Translations under genes and position numbers: made by a program
The notes under the pieces: model-generated
What the model was told of the DNA's origin: nothing
What the model saw: the letters and a program-made list of their open reading frames with translations, nothing else
Database searches by the model: none
Origin: Bacteroidales bacterium
GTDB lineage: Bacteria; Bacteroidota; Bacteroidia; Bacteroidales; FEN-979
Assembly: GCA_030681475.1 (NCBI GenBank)
Contig: JAUXWT010000096.1
Location: 37,913-101,912 of the forward strand
DNA: 64,000 nt
Direction of reading: 5' to 3'
In this document: positions 9,501 to 18,651 of the stretch, one piece after another
How positions within the stretch are numbered: the stretch's first letter is position 1
How the letters are laid out: every line of letters begins with the position of its first letter

Positions 9501-10259
9501 TTATTGCTGGTTGCTTCCTTTTTTAAAACGCATGTACCAACTATACTGATAATAATCGGGGTTGGTATTATCAGTCAGTTTATCTTCTTCAGAAGTGTAT
9601 TTAATGTAAGGAATCAGGACATCTTCTCCCTTGTTCCAGTTGGCAGGAATAAGCACCTGTTCCATTTCAGCGGTTTGCAATGCTACAATCGTTCTTTTGA
9701 TTTCAGCCAGGTTCCTTCCGATATTCATCGGGTAAAAAAAGATTGCCTGGATTTTGTTTTTCGGGTCAATAATAAATACTCCCCTGACATCCTTGGTAGA
9801 ATGTGTATTTGCCTGAACCTTACCGTTTGGCTGTATCATTCCATACGCCCTGGAAACCTGCAGGCTTACATCAGAAACCAGCGGAAAATTAATCTTGAAA
9901 GTTTCCCTGTCTTTATAGTTGATGGTCTCCATGCTTTTAATCCACTCGTTGTGGCTTTGAAGGTTATCAACCGACATGACAACGATTTTGACGCCAAGAT
10001 CATCAAAATCTTTCTGTGCGGCAGCAAGTTCAAGGATCTCTGAGGTGCATACCGGTGTGAAATCGGCCGGATGGCTGAACAGTACCTTCCATTGGGTGTT
10101 GTAATCAGCCGGGAAATTCACTGTTCCTTTTGTCGATTCAGCTGTAAAAGCAGGTGCATCGTCCCCTAACATGGGATAGTTACTATACATTTTTTCCTGT
10201 GCCCATATCTGGGTTGCAGAAAAAAACAAAATTGCAGATAATAATATGATCTTTTTCAT
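9501..10259 (-). CDS. Exported 1-Cys peroxiredoxin (Prx6 type)
   Basis: 252 aa from ATG 10259, with a signal peptide ending around IWAQ. The AhpC/TSA core has the peroxidatic Cys in 'FTPVCTSE' followed by the long Prx6-type C-terminal region (ADYNTQWKVLFSHPAD before it, VLIPANWNKGEDVL after). That Cys is the only one in the whole protein, so it must be a 1-Cys enzyme reduced by an external partner. It reduces peroxides, here outside the cytoplasm. The frame opens 15 codons further upstream without a signal-like start, so the internal MKKIILLS start is chosen. Confidence 0.9.
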   Translation of the reverse strand: MKKIILLSAILFFSATQIWAQEKMYSNYPMLGDDAPAFTAESTKGTVNFPADYNTQWKVLFSHPADFTPVCTSEILELAAAQKDFDDLGVKIVVMSVDNLQSHNEWIKSMETINYKDRETFKINFPLVSDVSLQVSRAYGMIQPNGKVQANTHSTKDVRGVFIIDPKNKIQAIFFYPMNIGRNLAEIKRTIVALQTAEMEQVLIPANWNKGEDVLIPYIKYTSEEDKLTDNTNPDYYQYSWYMRFKKGSNQQ

Positions 10260-10366
10260 TTTTTTAAGTTTTAGATTAATATTACTTAAAAATTTTTCCA
10301 ACAATCATTCATGTAATACCATTTGAATCGATCATTGAAATTAATTTTATTTAGACTGATTAAATA

Positions 10367-10398
10367 CAAAGGTAACCTATTTTATTGTAAAAGACAAA
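10367..10398 (-). promoter_or_regulatory. Promoter for the peroxiredoxin gene
   Basis: Minus-strand TTTG (10398-10395), 20-nt spacer, TACCTTTG (10374-10367): a full match to the Bacteroidota consensus, about 105 nt upstream of the ATG. Confidence 0.65.
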
Positions 10399-10458
10399 TT
10401 AATCGAATGAAAAAATTTCAATATCAATGTTTATCCTTCATAAGGTTTTCATATTAGG

Positions 10459-10490
10459 AAAAAAAAATCCCCATCAAAAATGATGAGGAT
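10459..10490 (-). terminator. Rho-independent terminator downstream of tRNA-Met
   Basis: On the minus strand a 10-bp stem (ATCCTCATCA / TGATGGGGAT, one G-T pair), loop of four T, then a run of T. It lies 8 nt past the tRNA 3' end. Confidence 0.8.
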
Positions 10491-10497
10491 TCCGACT

Positions 10498-10572
<75 letters not shown>

Positions 10573-10661
10573 ATATTTTTTAATAGAATTGCGTTTCTAT
10601 TCAGTCTGCAAAGATAGCGTTTCTATTGAACTAATCCAAAAACCACGTTGTTTTTTATTTA

Positions 10662-11075
10662 ATGGATAAAGATTACCCTGAAAAACCATCATTAATTCAA
10701 AATAAGGTCTTAAGGATCATTGTTCTGCTGGGTGGATTTGTGTTTACTTTCCTTGCCGGTCTTGGCGCAATACTTCCCTTGCTGCCTACCACACCATTTC
10801 TGATCGTAGCTGCTGCCTGTTTTCACAAGAGCTCACCCCGTTTTTACCGACTGATCATGAATAATAGGTTTTTTGGACATTACCTCCGCGACTATCAGTC
10901 GGGAAAAGGTATTTCGCCCCGGGTAAAAATAGCCGCGCTGACGTTCCTTTGGGTAACTTCAATAGTTTCAGTGTTCCTCTTTATCCCCTACCTTTGGTTC
11001 AAAATCCTCGTTATTGCCATGGCCATGGGCGTTACTGTCCACATTTACATGATCAAGACAAAAAAGGGAACTTAA
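10662..11075 (+). CDS. DUF454 (YbaN-like) small membrane protein
   Basis: 137 aa. It has a basic N-terminus, a first membrane segment with the family hallmark 'LGAILPLLPTTPFLIVAAACF', then 'SSPRFYRLIMNNRFFG', and two further hydrophobic segments before a Lys-rich C-terminus. The family is an inner-membrane protein of unknown function. It stands alone between the tRNA and era. Confidence 0.88.
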   Translation: MDKDYPEKPSLIQNKVLRIIVLLGGFVFTFLAGLGAILPLLPTTPFLIVAAACFHKSSPRFYRLIMNNRFFGHYLRDYQSGKGISPRVKIAALTFLWVTSIVSVFLFIPYLWFKILVIAMAMGVTVHIYMIKTKKGT

Positions 11076-11120
11076 TGGTTATAAATCCATTCTGCCAGTG
11101 ACTCTGAAAGGCCGGCAATC

Positions 11121-11149
11121 TTGCCAACCCGATTTTTTCCGTACCTTTG
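11121..11149 (+). promoter_or_regulatory. Promoter for the era operon
   Basis: TTG at 11121-11123, 18-nt spacer, TACCTTTG at 11142-11149, about 70 nt upstream of era. Confidence 0.6.
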
Positions 11150-11219
11150 CAGCGTTACGACCTAATAATCAGAATGGTTTATGGTCGCACCCGCTGAAAA
11201 ACCGGATTAAACAGTTATC

Positions 11220-12101
11220 ATGTCACATAAAGCTGGATTTGTCTCAATAATCGGATATCCTAACGTTGGGAAATCCACCCTTATGAATGCATTGCTTGGT
11301 GAATCCCTGTCAATCATCACACCAAAAGCACAAACCACCCGCCACCGTATCATGGGTATTTTCAGCGCTGATGATTATCAAATCGTTTATTCCGATACAC
11401 CAGGGGTAATCACCCCGCATTATAAGTTGCACCGCGCCATGATGTCGGCTGTATTCGCTGCCCTCGATGATGCGGATGTCGTCCTGCTGGTCACTGAACC
11501 TAACAATGATTTCAGGCAGGCAGAAATTTTAAGTAAGCTTAAAGAGTCTGCCATCCCGGTGATCGTTGTCATCAACAAAATTGACCTCGGCAACATGACC
11601 GTTCTTGAAACGGAGGTCGCCAAATGGATGAAACTCATGGAGAATGCAACTGTCCTGCCTGTTTCAGCTTTGCACAATCTTAATCTGGACCAGGTGTTCA
11701 AGGCCATTCTTCATCATTTGCCGGAATCCCCTGCATTTTATCCCAAAGATGAACTTACCGACCGCAGTCAGCGCTTTTTTATCTCCGAAATCATCCGGGA
11801 AAAGATCCTGCTGAACTTTTCACAGGAGGTGCCCTACTCTACCGAAGTTGCTGTGGAATCGTTTAAAGAGGAGGACCACATTACCCGGATCACTGCAACT
11901 ATTTTTGTTGCCAGGGATACCCAAAAAGGTATTTTATTAGGCCATCAGGGGTCAGCCATTAAAAACCTTGGTACCCAGGCAAGAAGAGATATCGAAGCAT
12001 TCCTCGATAAGCACATTTTCCTGGAGTTGCGCGTGAAAGTAGCTAAAGACTGGCGGGAAGATGAACGGGCGCTGAAGAGGTTCGGGTACTCTGTAGAATA
12101 A
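11220..12101 (+). CDS. era: GTPase Era
   Basis: 293 aa, the usual Era length. G1 GYPNVGKST is at 12-20, G3 DTPG at 59-62, G4 NKID at about 120, and the C-terminal KH domain has 'GILLGHQGSAIKNLG'. Era binds the 3' end of 16S rRNA and assists 30S maturation. It leads a co-directional run with der, hslR and tonB. Confidence 0.97.
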   Translation: MSHKAGFVSIIGYPNVGKSTLMNALLGESLSIITPKAQTTRHRIMGIFSADDYQIVYSDTPGVITPHYKLHRAMMSAVFAALDDADVVLLVTEPNNDFRQAEILSKLKESAIPVIVVINKIDLGNMTVLETEVAKWMKLMENATVLPVSALHNLNLDQVFKAILHHLPESPAFYPKDELTDRSQRFFISEIIREKILLNFSQEVPYSTEVAVESFKEEDHITRITATIFVARDTQKGILLGHQGSAIKNLGTQARRDIEAFLDKHIFLELRVKVAKDWREDERALKRFGYSVE

Positions 12102-12107
12102 TGAATG

Positions 12108-12160
12108 AAATGCAAACAATTTCATCTTCAAATCTTCAAATCAACATATCTTCAAATTAT
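12108..12160 (+). repeat. Short-unit TTCAAATC repeat between era and der
   Basis: ATGCAAA then TTCAAATCTTCAAATC-type units fill nearly the whole era-der gap. They are open in the der frame and would falsely extend its N-terminus by 20 residues. Confidence 0.8.
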
Positions 12161-12164
12161 ATAC

Positions 12165-13484
12165 ATGACAAACATCATCGCAATTGTTGGCCGCCCGAAT
12201 GTTGGAAAATCCACCTTGTTTAACCGCCTTTGCGGAGGGCGCGAGGCTATCGTCGACCCTACAAGCGGGGTCACCCGCGACCGGCATTACGGACATGGAG
12301 ATTGGAACGGTAAATTTTATTCAGTCATCGATACCGGTGGATATGTTCATCAATCGGGCGACATATTTGAAGATGAGATTAAAAAGCAGGTAAAACTGGC
12401 CATTGATGAATCGGATGTGATTCTCTTCATGGTAGATGCAAAGGAAGGGCTCACCGCCATGGATGATGATGTTGCCAAAATGTTGCGCAAGTCGAAAAAG
12501 CGTGTCATCCTGATTGCCAACAAAGTTGACAGTTATAAAATGGTTGACGATATCCACGAATTTCATTCCCTGGGATTAGGTGAGATTTTCTCGATCGCTT
12601 CTACCAGCGGAAGCGGAACAGGTGATCTGATGGATGAGGTGGTAAAGGGATTCGAGGAGGTTGAAACCAATGTGGATAACCAGTCCCCCCTTGACAGCCT
12701 GCCAAAAATTGCTATCGTGGGCCGGCCGAATGCAGGAAAATCATCCCTGGTCAATATGCTGCTGGGGAATGAACGGAATATTGTCACGCCGGTTCCCGGA
12801 ACAACAAGAGATTCAATACATACTCATTATCAATATTTCGGGCTCGATTTCAACCTGATCGACACGGCTGGGATAAGAAAAAAGGCCAAGGTGACTGAAA
12901 ATATTGAATTCTATTCCGTAATGCGAGCCATCCGTTCCATCGAAAGCAGCGATGTTTGTATCTTAATGGTGGATGCTGAACGAGGTTTTGAAGCCCAGGA
13001 TCTGAATATCTTTTCCCTGATCGAGAAAAACCATAAAGGCGTGGTCATCGTGGTGAATAAATGGGACCTGGTTGAAAAGGAGACAAACACCCACAAATTT
13101 TTTGAAGAGGGGATTCATGAACAGATAAAGCCGTTCAGCGATGTTCCGGTAATTTTCACCTCGGTGGTTACTAAGCAGCGAATTTTCAAAGCGGTGGAGA
13201 CTGCCATTCAAGTCTATAAAAACCGTTCGAAAAAGGTCGGGACCTCCGTGCTGAATGATTATATCCTTCCTATCATCCAGAACATGCCACCCCCGGTAAT
13301 AAAAGGGAAATATGTCAGGATAAAATATGCCATGCAGCTTCCGACTGTTTTTCCTTCGTTTGCTTTTTTTTGTAACCATCCTCAATACTTAAAGGAGCCT
13401 TATAAACGTTTTATTGAGAACAAGCTTCGGGAAAAATTTGATTTCAGCGGGGCTCCGATTGAAATTTATTTCCGGCAAAAATAG
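12165..13484 (+). CDS. der: Ribosome biogenesis GTPase Der (EngA)
   Basis: 439 aa from ATG 12165. It has two tandem GTPase domains, with P-loops GRPNVGKST at 9-17 and GRPNAGKSS at 186-194, each followed by DTGG/DTAG and NKxD motifs, and then the KH-like C-terminal domain (KYVRIKYAMQ). Der acts in 50S subunit assembly. Bases from 12105 are open in frame but encode repeat-derived residues, so the conserved MTNIIAIVGRPN start is used. Confidence 0.96.
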   Translation: MTNIIAIVGRPNVGKSTLFNRLCGGREAIVDPTSGVTRDRHYGHGDWNGKFYSVIDTGGYVHQSGDIFEDEIKKQVKLAIDESDVILFMVDAKEGLTAMDDDVAKMLRKSKKRVILIANKVDSYKMVDDIHEFHSLGLGEIFSIASTSGSGTGDLMDEVVKGFEEVETNVDNQSPLDSLPKIAIVGRPNAGKSSLVNMLLGNERNIVTPVPGTTRDSIHTHYQYFGLDFNLIDTAGIRKKAKVTENIEFYSVMRAIRSIESSDVCILMVDAERGFEAQDLNIFSLIEKNHKGVVIVVNKWDLVEKETNTHKFFEEGIHEQIKPFSDVPVIFTSVVTKQRIFKAVETAIQVYKNRSKKVGTSVLNDYILPIIQNMPPPVIKGKYVRIKYAMQLPTVFPSFAFFCNHPQYLKEPYKRFIENKLREKFDFSGAPIEIYFRQK

Positions 13485-13488
13485 GTTG

Positions 13489-13875
13489 ATGGAACGTGGT
13501 ATCCGCATTGATAAATGGCTGTGGGCAGTACGAATCTTCAAAACACGTAGTCTTGCCACAGATGCATGCCGGTCGGGAAAAGTGAAGATTCTCGACCAGG
13601 CTATAAAACCCTCGCATGAAGTAAAAACCGGGGAGTTGATCTCCATATTGCTGACTCCGGTCACAAAAACCGTGAAAGTTATAGCCCCTTTAAGCAACCG
13701 CGTTTCAGCAAAACTGGTCGCCGGGTTCATGGAAGACCTGACACCAGATTCAGAGTATCAGAAACTGAAACGTTCGAACGATATTGACTTTGGTTTCCGT
13801 GCACGTGGAACCGGGCGGCCGACAAAGAGGGACCGCCGGGAGATAGAATTTCTTAAGTCATATCCTGACGAATGA
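13489..13875 (+). CDS. hslR: S4-domain RNA-binding protein (Hsp15/HslR family)
   Basis: 128 aa from ATG 13489. An S4 fold spans the N-terminal half (RIDKWLWAVRIFKTRS, CRSGKVKI) with a basic, Asp/Arg-rich tail (RPTKRDRRE) typical of Hsp15. In E. coli Hsp15 rescues stalled 50S subunits carrying nascent chains. The frame is open upstream into der but only as overlap; ATG 13489 lies 4 nt after the der stop. It overlaps tonB by 4 nt, so translational coupling is likely. Confidence 0.9.
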   Translation: MERGIRIDKWLWAVRIFKTRSLATDACRSGKVKILDQAIKPSHEVKTGELISILLTPVTKTVKVIAPLSNRVSAKLVAGFMEDLTPDSEYQKLKRSNDIDFGFRARGTGRPTKRDRREIEFLKSYPDE

Positions 13876-14660
13876 CCGGCGGACGTGTACAAGGATTGGA
13901 TGAATTAGCCTTCGAGGGAAGAAATAAGTCTTATGGGGCTTATTATCTCAGGAAAAATTATCACCGGTTTTTATTGGTCTCCTTTATTACCGGCACTTTT
14001 ATTGTTGTACTTACCGTTTTTATATTCTGGCTTTACTACAGTTTTGAGGATATCCCTTTGGTTGAAGGAGAGATGATCTATGAAGTTGAATATTACAACC
14101 TGAACCCACTGCCTGATTATGAAGTTAACAAAGTCGCCCAGGCCTTTTCAAAACCTGAGAAGGAAATCGAGCAGGCGCCTGTTGTTACGGATTCCATTAA
14201 ACCTGAAGAACCCAAAAAAGTCGTTGAACCACCGGTTGAAAAACATGAAGACGTGGAAACAAACACCGATTCGGCAGCGAAACCGGGAAGCTCAGGCCTT
14301 GGTAAAGGGATTGGGGATGAAACCGGGCTTAATACCGCCATTGATGTTTACCCGCGATATCCCGGGGGCGATGAATCCAGGTTGTATTACCTACGCAAAA
14401 ATGTGCGGTATCCCGAAGCTGCACTGAAAAGCAATGTGCAGGGGGTCGTGATGGTCGTATTTGTTGTAGAGGTTGATGGATCCATCACAAATGTCGATGC
14501 AGCCAGAAGGATCGGAGAAGGTTGTGACGAAGAGGCGATCAGGGTTACGAAGGAGATGCCACGTTGGGAACCCGGAAAACGAAACGGTCGTGCAGTGCGT
14601 GTCATGGTTCGCATGCCCATCGTCTTCAGAATCCCTGGAAAAGCCGCTACAGGCAATTAA
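13872..14660 (+). CDS. tonB: Energy transducer TonB
   Basis: 262 aa. A cytoplasmic N-terminus (GRNKSYGAYYLRKNYHRF, the Bacteroidota TonB hallmark) precedes one membrane helix at about 35-57, a Pro/Glu/Lys-rich periplasmic spacer, and a C-terminal TonB domain with 'YPEAALKSNVQGVVMVVFVV' and 'RWEPGKRNGRAVRV'. It links the proton-motive force to TonB-dependent receptors; one such receptor lies at 45052-47943. The start overlaps the hslR stop (ATGA). Confidence 0.92.
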   Translation: MTGGRVQGLDELAFEGRNKSYGAYYLRKNYHRFLLVSFITGTFIVVLTVFIFWLYYSFEDIPLVEGEMIYEVEYYNLNPLPDYEVNKVAQAFSKPEKEIEQAPVVTDSIKPEEPKKVVEPPVEKHEDVETNTDSAAKPGSSGLGKGIGDETGLNTAIDVYPRYPGGDESRLYYLRKNVRYPEAALKSNVQGVVMVVFVVEVDGSITNVDAARRIGEGCDEEAIRVTKEMPRWEPGKRNGRAVRVMVRMPIVFRIPGKAATGN

Positions 14661-14684
14661 AAAAAGGGGCAATCGCCCCTTTTT
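14661..14684. terminator. Bidirectional terminator between tonB and the Cys-rich peptide gene
   Basis: Stem AAAAAGGGGC / GCCCCTTTTT with loop AATC. T-runs follow on both strands, so it can serve both converging genes. Confidence 0.85.
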
Positions 14685-14711
14685 ATTATTCAATATAACG
14701 CTACAGTCTGA

Positions 14712-14957
14712 TTACTTCTTTTCAGGAGCAGGTGTAGCGGGAACTGCCTTTTTTGCATCTTTTGCACAACAGCTTGAGCTTTTTTTCACATCACTGCAAG
14801 CTGATTTGGTTTTATGGTCGCATCCGGCTTTTGAATCCTTCACGCACTCCTTTTTATCAGCTGGTTTTGCAGCTTTTTCCTGAACCTGTGGCGTCTGTGC
14901 AAAAGTCAAACCTGCAAACAGAACAACCGCGGAGAATAACAAAACAACTTTTTTCAT
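14712..14957 (-). CDS. Small exported cysteine-rich protein, unknown function
   Basis: 81 aa. It has a clear signal peptide (MKKVVLLF...FAGLTFAQ) and then a mature region of about 60 residues rich in Lys, Ala and Asp with five Cys (ECV, GCD, ACS, CC) and one His. The C-x8-C-x7-C spacing and final CC pair could bind metal or form disulfides; I recognise no family. It has its own promoter and shares a bidirectional terminator with tonB. Confidence 0.75.
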   Translation of the reverse strand: MKKVVLLFSAVVLFAGLTFAQTPQVQEKAAKPADKKECVKDSKAGCDHKTKSACSDVKKSSSCCAKDAKKAVPATPAPEKK

Positions 14958-15000
14958 GGTATTTGGGTTTAGTTTGTTTATTTACTTATTTAGAACGGTA

Positions 15001-15031
15001 CAAAAGTACATCAAGTATTTTACATAACCAA
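15001..15031 (-). promoter_or_regulatory. Promoter for the small Cys-rich protein gene
   Basis: Minus-strand TTG (15031-15029), 20-nt spacer, TACTTTTG (15008-15001), 43 nt before the ATG. Confidence 0.55.
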
Positions 15032-15079
15032 CATCAAATTGTTAATTTTTTGTTAATTATGGTTATTATATGGTATTCT

Positions 15080-15532
15080 CTATTCCTTATTCTTAGTGTC
15101 CATGATGATGGTTACCGGCCCATCGTTCACCAGCTCAACGTGCATCATTGCGCCAAATTTTCCGGTTTGCACCTTTTTTCCAAGAAAATTTTCGAGTTGT
15201 AAAACAAATATGTTGTATAGCGGAATTGCCGTCAAAGGTTTTGCAGCACGTATATATGAAGGGCAGTTTCCCTTTTTCGTGCTGGCATGAAGCGTAAACT
15301 GGCTGACTATCAATATGTCACCCCCGGTTTTCAGGATGGAATCATTCATAACCCCCTGATCATCACTGAAAATTCTCAGATTAACTATCTTGGAACACAA
15401 CCATTCAATGTCCAGGTTATCATCGCTCTCTTCAATTCCAAGAAAAATCAGCAACCCCGGGCCGATTTGACCTGATATTTCATCCTCAATGGTAACGGAT
15501 GCCTGAGAAACCCGCTGAATGACTGCCCGCAT
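15080..15532 (-). CDS. dtd: D-aminoacyl-tRNA deacylase
   Basis: 150 aa, the usual DTD length. It has the active-site SQFTL motif and the paired 'NDGPVT' Gly-cisPro motif that enforces chiral selection against L-aminoacyl-tRNA. It hydrolyses D-aminoacyl-tRNAs. A TAAGTTTG box begins 8 nt upstream of the ATG, which would give a very short leader. Confidence 0.95.
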   Translation of the reverse strand: MRAVIQRVSQASVTIEDEISGQIGPGLLIFLGIEESDDNLDIEWLCSKIVNLRIFSDDQGVMNDSILKTGGDILIVSQFTLHASTKKGNCPSYIRAAKPLTAIPLYNIFVLQLENFLGKKVQTGKFGAMMHVELVNDGPVTIIMDTKNKE

Positions 15533-15540
15533 TTTTTTTT

Positions 15541-15548
15541 CAAACTTA
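15541..15548 (-). promoter_or_regulatory. -7 box (TAAGTTTG) for dtd
   Basis: Exact TAnnTTTG on the minus strand, 8 nt from the start codon. No -33 element is seen. Confidence 0.4.
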
Positions 15549-15648
15549 CAGAATAATCACGATTCATTTACTCTCCGTATAAAAATAAATCTCGAACATT
15601 CCTGAATGGTAAAAAACTATTGTGTTTCCTGGATTTTGAGTTTTATTG

Positions 15649-15656
15649 TAGCTTTG
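15649..15656 (+). promoter_or_regulatory. -7 box (TAGCTTTG) for pdxJ
   Basis: Exact TAnnTTTG match, 16 nt upstream of the pdxJ ATG. Confidence 0.4.
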
Positions 15657-15672
15657 CACGAAACCACCTGAA

Positions 15673-16389
15673 ATGACCAAACTTAGTGTAAACATAAATA
15701 AAATTGCAACGCTTCGGAATGCACGCGGCGGCGATCTTCCGAATGTGATAAAAACTGCCATGGATTGTGAAAGGTTCGGGGCCCAGGGCATAACCGTTCA
15801 TCCGCGCCCGGATGAACGACATATCCGGTATCGGGATGTTTTGGATCTGAAACCTTTGTTAACCACAGAGTTTAATATTGAAGGTTATCCTTCACGCGAA
15901 TTTATTGATCTTGTGACAGGTGTACGGCCTGCCCAGGTCACTTTGGTCCCTGATCCGCCCGGGGTTTTGACCTCTAACGCAGGATGGGATACCATTCATC
16001 ATGAATCCTTCCTGAAAGAGGTAATTGACGCGTTTCATAAGCACGGGATACGAACTTCCATTTTCATTGAAGCAGATCCGGCCATGATCAGGCAGGCCAT
16101 CAAAACCGGTACCGATCGCATTGAACTCTATACCGAATCATATGCAAAGAATTTCCATTCAGGGCGTGAAGAGGCGATCAAACCTTTTATTGATGCAGCA
16201 AACGCTGCAATTGAATCAGGACTTGGGATCAACGCCGGTCATGATCTGAATCTGGAGAACCTTAAATATTTTGCGGCTCAGATTCCGGGATTACTTGAAG
16301 TGTCGATTGGCCATGCATTAATCTGTGACGCGCTTTATTATGGGCTGGAGAATACCATCCAGCTTTATTTGAGACAACTCAGAACCTGA
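15673..16389 (+). CDS. pdxJ: Pyridoxine 5'-phosphate synthase
   Basis: 238 aa. It opens with the family signature '[17 protein letters not shown]' and has '[13 protein letters not shown]' with the catalytic His-Arg and a later 'GINAGHDLN'. It condenses 3-amino-2-oxopropyl phosphate with deoxyxylulose 5-phosphate in de novo vitamin B6 synthesis. This points to the DXP-dependent B6 route. Confidence 0.96.
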   Translation: MTKLSVNINKIATLRNARGGDLPNVIKTAMDCERFGAQGITVHPRPDERHIRYRDVLDLKPLLTTEFNIEGYPSREFIDLVTGVRPAQVTLVPDPPGVLTSNAGWDTIHHESFLKEVIDAFHKHGIRTSIFIEADPAMIRQAIKTGTDRIELYTESYAKNFHSGREEAIKPFIDAANAAIESGLGINAGHDLNLENLKYFAAQIPGLLEVSIGHALICDALYYGLENTIQLYLRQLRT

Positions 16390-16435
16390 AAATGCAAATG
16401 GCAAAGTGCAAGGCGCAAATGGCAAAGTGCAAAAA
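16389..16435 (+). repeat. Short-unit AAATGGCAAAGTGC repeat
   Basis: Degenerate GCAAATGGCAAAGTGCAA units start at the pdxJ stop codon and fill most of the gap to the dipeptidase gene. Related to the AATGCAA units inside nadE. Confidence 0.8.
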
Positions 16436-16463
16436 TTCGATATAAAAATTTCAATAAACAATA

Positions 16464-17711
16464 ATGAAGAAAATATTACCCTCGCTTATTTTAGGTTTCC
16501 TTACCCTCATAGGCAGTTATGCTGCAGAAAAACCTGGTGCGCTGGAGAGAAAAGCGGCGGAGATCCACAGGGCTGTGCTGACCATTGACTCCCACACAGA
16601 TACTCCGCTTCAGATGATCAGGAAGGGATTTGACATTTCGGTGAGGCATGATGCCCGCAAGGAATATTCGAAAATTGATCTCCCTAGGATGAAGGAAGGC
16701 GGGCTTGACGGGGCTTTTTTTGGTGTCTTTGTTTCACAAGGCCCGCGTAACGCTGAAGGCAATGAACAAGTCAGGATGAGGGCGCTCATGATATTTGACA
16801 CCATCACCGCTGCCATACTGCGCAACAAAAAGTTGGCTGAGATCGCCGTCACCCCCGCAGACGCGATCCGGTTAAAAAAAATTGGTAAAAGAGCAATTTT
16901 CCTGGGTATCGAGAACGGGTATGCCATCGGGAAGGATCTTTCACTGATCAGCGCCTATTATCTGCGTGGAAACCGTTATATAACGTTGTGCCACACGAAG
17001 AACAATGATATTTGCGACTCCTCTACAGATACGGTTGAACACAACGGACTCAGTAAGTTTGGATCTGAGGTGGTTCAGGAAATGAACCATGTTGGAGTAA
17101 TGGTTGATGTTTCACACATTTCAGATAAAGCCCTTACCGATGTTCTGGCGATTACAAAAGCGCCGGTTATCGCTTCTCACTCCTGTGCCAAAGCGCTGTG
17201 CGACAACCCGAGAAACCTGACAGATAAATTGTTAAAAGAGATAGCCAGGAATGGCGGAGTTGTTCAGATGTGCATCCTCAGTGATTATGTAAAAACCCCT
17301 TTACCCAACCCGCGGCGTGACTCTGCCAGGGCAGCCGTTCGTGCAAAATTCAGGGATTTTGACGATTTAACCGATGAAGAGATGAAAGCTGCCCGAAGTG
17401 AATGGTATGCTATCATTGATTTATTTCCCCAGAAACTGGCCTCGGTTTCCGATGTGGTTGATCATATCGATCATATCGTCAAAGTAGCGGGTATCAGTCA
17501 TGTGGGAATCGGAACAGACTTCGACGGCGGCGGCGGGGTTGATGGCTGCTTTGATGTGAGTGAAATAGGAAACATCACCCTTGAATTGGTCCGACGGGGA
17601 TATTCAAAAAATGAAATCCGGAAAATCTGGGGTGGGAATCTGATGCGCGTAATGAAAAAAACGGATCGGGTCGCCCGGAAATACAAGAACCGCTGTGATT
17701 GTAATGGATAG
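16464..17711 (+). CDS. Exported membrane-dipeptidase-family (peptidase M19) metallopeptidase
   Basis: 415 aa with a signal peptide (MKKILPSLILGFLTLIGSYAA). The renal-dipeptidase core is present: 'DSHTDTP' zinc ligands near residue 35, 'FLGIENGYAIG', 'DVSHISD', 'IASHSCAK' and 'GIGTDFDGG'. It cleaves dipeptides in the periplasm or at the surface. Its last 8 nt overlap the following deaminase gene. Confidence 0.92.
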   Translation: MKKILPSLILGFLTLIGSYAAEKPGALERKAAEIHRAVLTIDSHTDTPLQMIRKGFDISVRHDARKEYSKIDLPRMKEGGLDGAFFGVFVSQGPRNAEGNEQVRMRALMIFDTITAAILRNKKLAEIAVTPADAIRLKKIGKRAIFLGIENGYAIGKDLSLISAYYLRGNRYITLCHTKNNDICDSSTDTVEHNGLSKFGSEVVQEMNHVGVMVDVSHISDKALTDVLAITKAPVIASHSCAKALCDNPRNLTDKLLKEIARNGGVVQMCILSDYVKTPLPNPRRDSARAAVRAKFRDFDDLTDEEMKAARSEWYAIIDLFPQKLASVSDVVDHIDHIVKVAGISHVGIGTDFDGGGGVDGCFDVSEIGNITLELVRRGYSKNEIRKIWGGNLMRVMKKTDRVARKYKNRCDCNG

Positions 17712-18636
17712 CATCAAATATTTTCGCCAACTGCCGAAAAGCGATCTTCACAATCATTGCCTGCTCGGCGGAAAACGATCGGTCATTGAAAACCATCTGG
17801 GCAGGAAATTATCGCCTTTCAGCGCGACAAAGCCGGGGATTGATGATTTGAACCGGTGGATTGGAAAAGAACTTCGTCCATATTTTCAATTACCCGGGGC
17901 CTTTGAAAAAGCAGTGGAGGCATCCTTCGTCCAGGCCAGGTTTGATGGAGTAATCAGGCTTGAAATGAGTATTGACGTGTTATTCGGGATAATGTTCAAC
18001 GTGCCGGCAAAAAGGATTGTGGATGTTTTGCAGCACTGCCATCAAACCATAGCGCCGGAAATTGATTTTCTCCCGGAACTGGGATTTCAGCGTAACAAGT
18101 CACTGCGTGTGTTACTTGCCGGTTTCACATCATTTGTTGATCTTGACTATTTCAAATCGGTTGACCTTTACGACGATGAATTTGCACAACCCATCGCCAA
18201 CTTCCGTGAACTTTACCGTGTTGCCAAATCACTGGGGATGAAATGCAAGGCCCATGCCGGCGAATTTGGCGCTGCCGATTCGGTGAAGGAAGCCGTGGAG
18301 ACGCTGGAATTAGATGCAGTTCAGCATGGAATTGGCGCAGCGAACTCGCCGGATGTAATGAAATGGCTTGCAGACCATGAAATTTCGCTAAATGTTTGTC
18401 CCACAAGCAATATCAGATTGAAACGGGTAGTTTCGTATAAAACCCATCCCATCAAGATCTTATTCGATCATGGTGTTAAGGTGACCGTCAATACAGATGA
18501 TGCGCTGGTTTTCGGGGATGGCGTTTCAGAACAATACCTTAAGCTATTCAGAGCAGGGGTTTTCACCCTGAAGGAGCTGGATCAAATCCGTATGAACGGT
18601 TTGGATATGACCACTAACGATCAATCCTTCAAATAA
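17704..18636 (+). CDS. Adenosine deaminase-family amidohydrolase
   Basis: 310 aa from ATG 17704, inside the 3' end of the dipeptidase gene. The metal-binding H-x-H is at 16-18 (DLHNHCLLGG), followed by 'AHAGEFG' with the catalytic Glu, 'VQHGIGA', 'CPTSNIRL' and 'VNTDDALVFG' with the paired Asp, the full active-site set of adenosine/AMP deaminases. The usual Pro after the paired Asp is Ala here, so the exact substrate (adenosine or another aminated purine) is not certain. Confidence 0.85.
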   Translation: MDSIKYFRQLPKSDLHNHCLLGGKRSVIENHLGRKLSPFSATKPGIDDLNRWIGKELRPYFQLPGAFEKAVEASFVQARFDGVIRLEMSIDVLFGIMFNVPAKRIVDVLQHCHQTIAPEIDFLPELGFQRNKSLRVLLAGFTSFVDLDYFKSVDLYDDEFAQPIANFRELYRVAKSLGMKCKAHAGEFGAADSVKEAVETLELDAVQHGIGAANSPDVMKWLADHEISLNVCPTSNIRLKRVVSYKTHPIKILFDHGVKVTVNTDDALVFGDGVSEQYLKLFRAGVFTLKELDQIRMNGLDMTTNDQSFK

Positions 18637-18651
18637 ATTATTCATGTCCAT

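Noticed and set aside
8696..10043. Long plus-strand open frames opposite nfu and the peroxiredoxin (8696-9343 and 9405-10043)
   Set aside because: Antisense shadows of recognised genes; low-complexity sequence with no domain signature.
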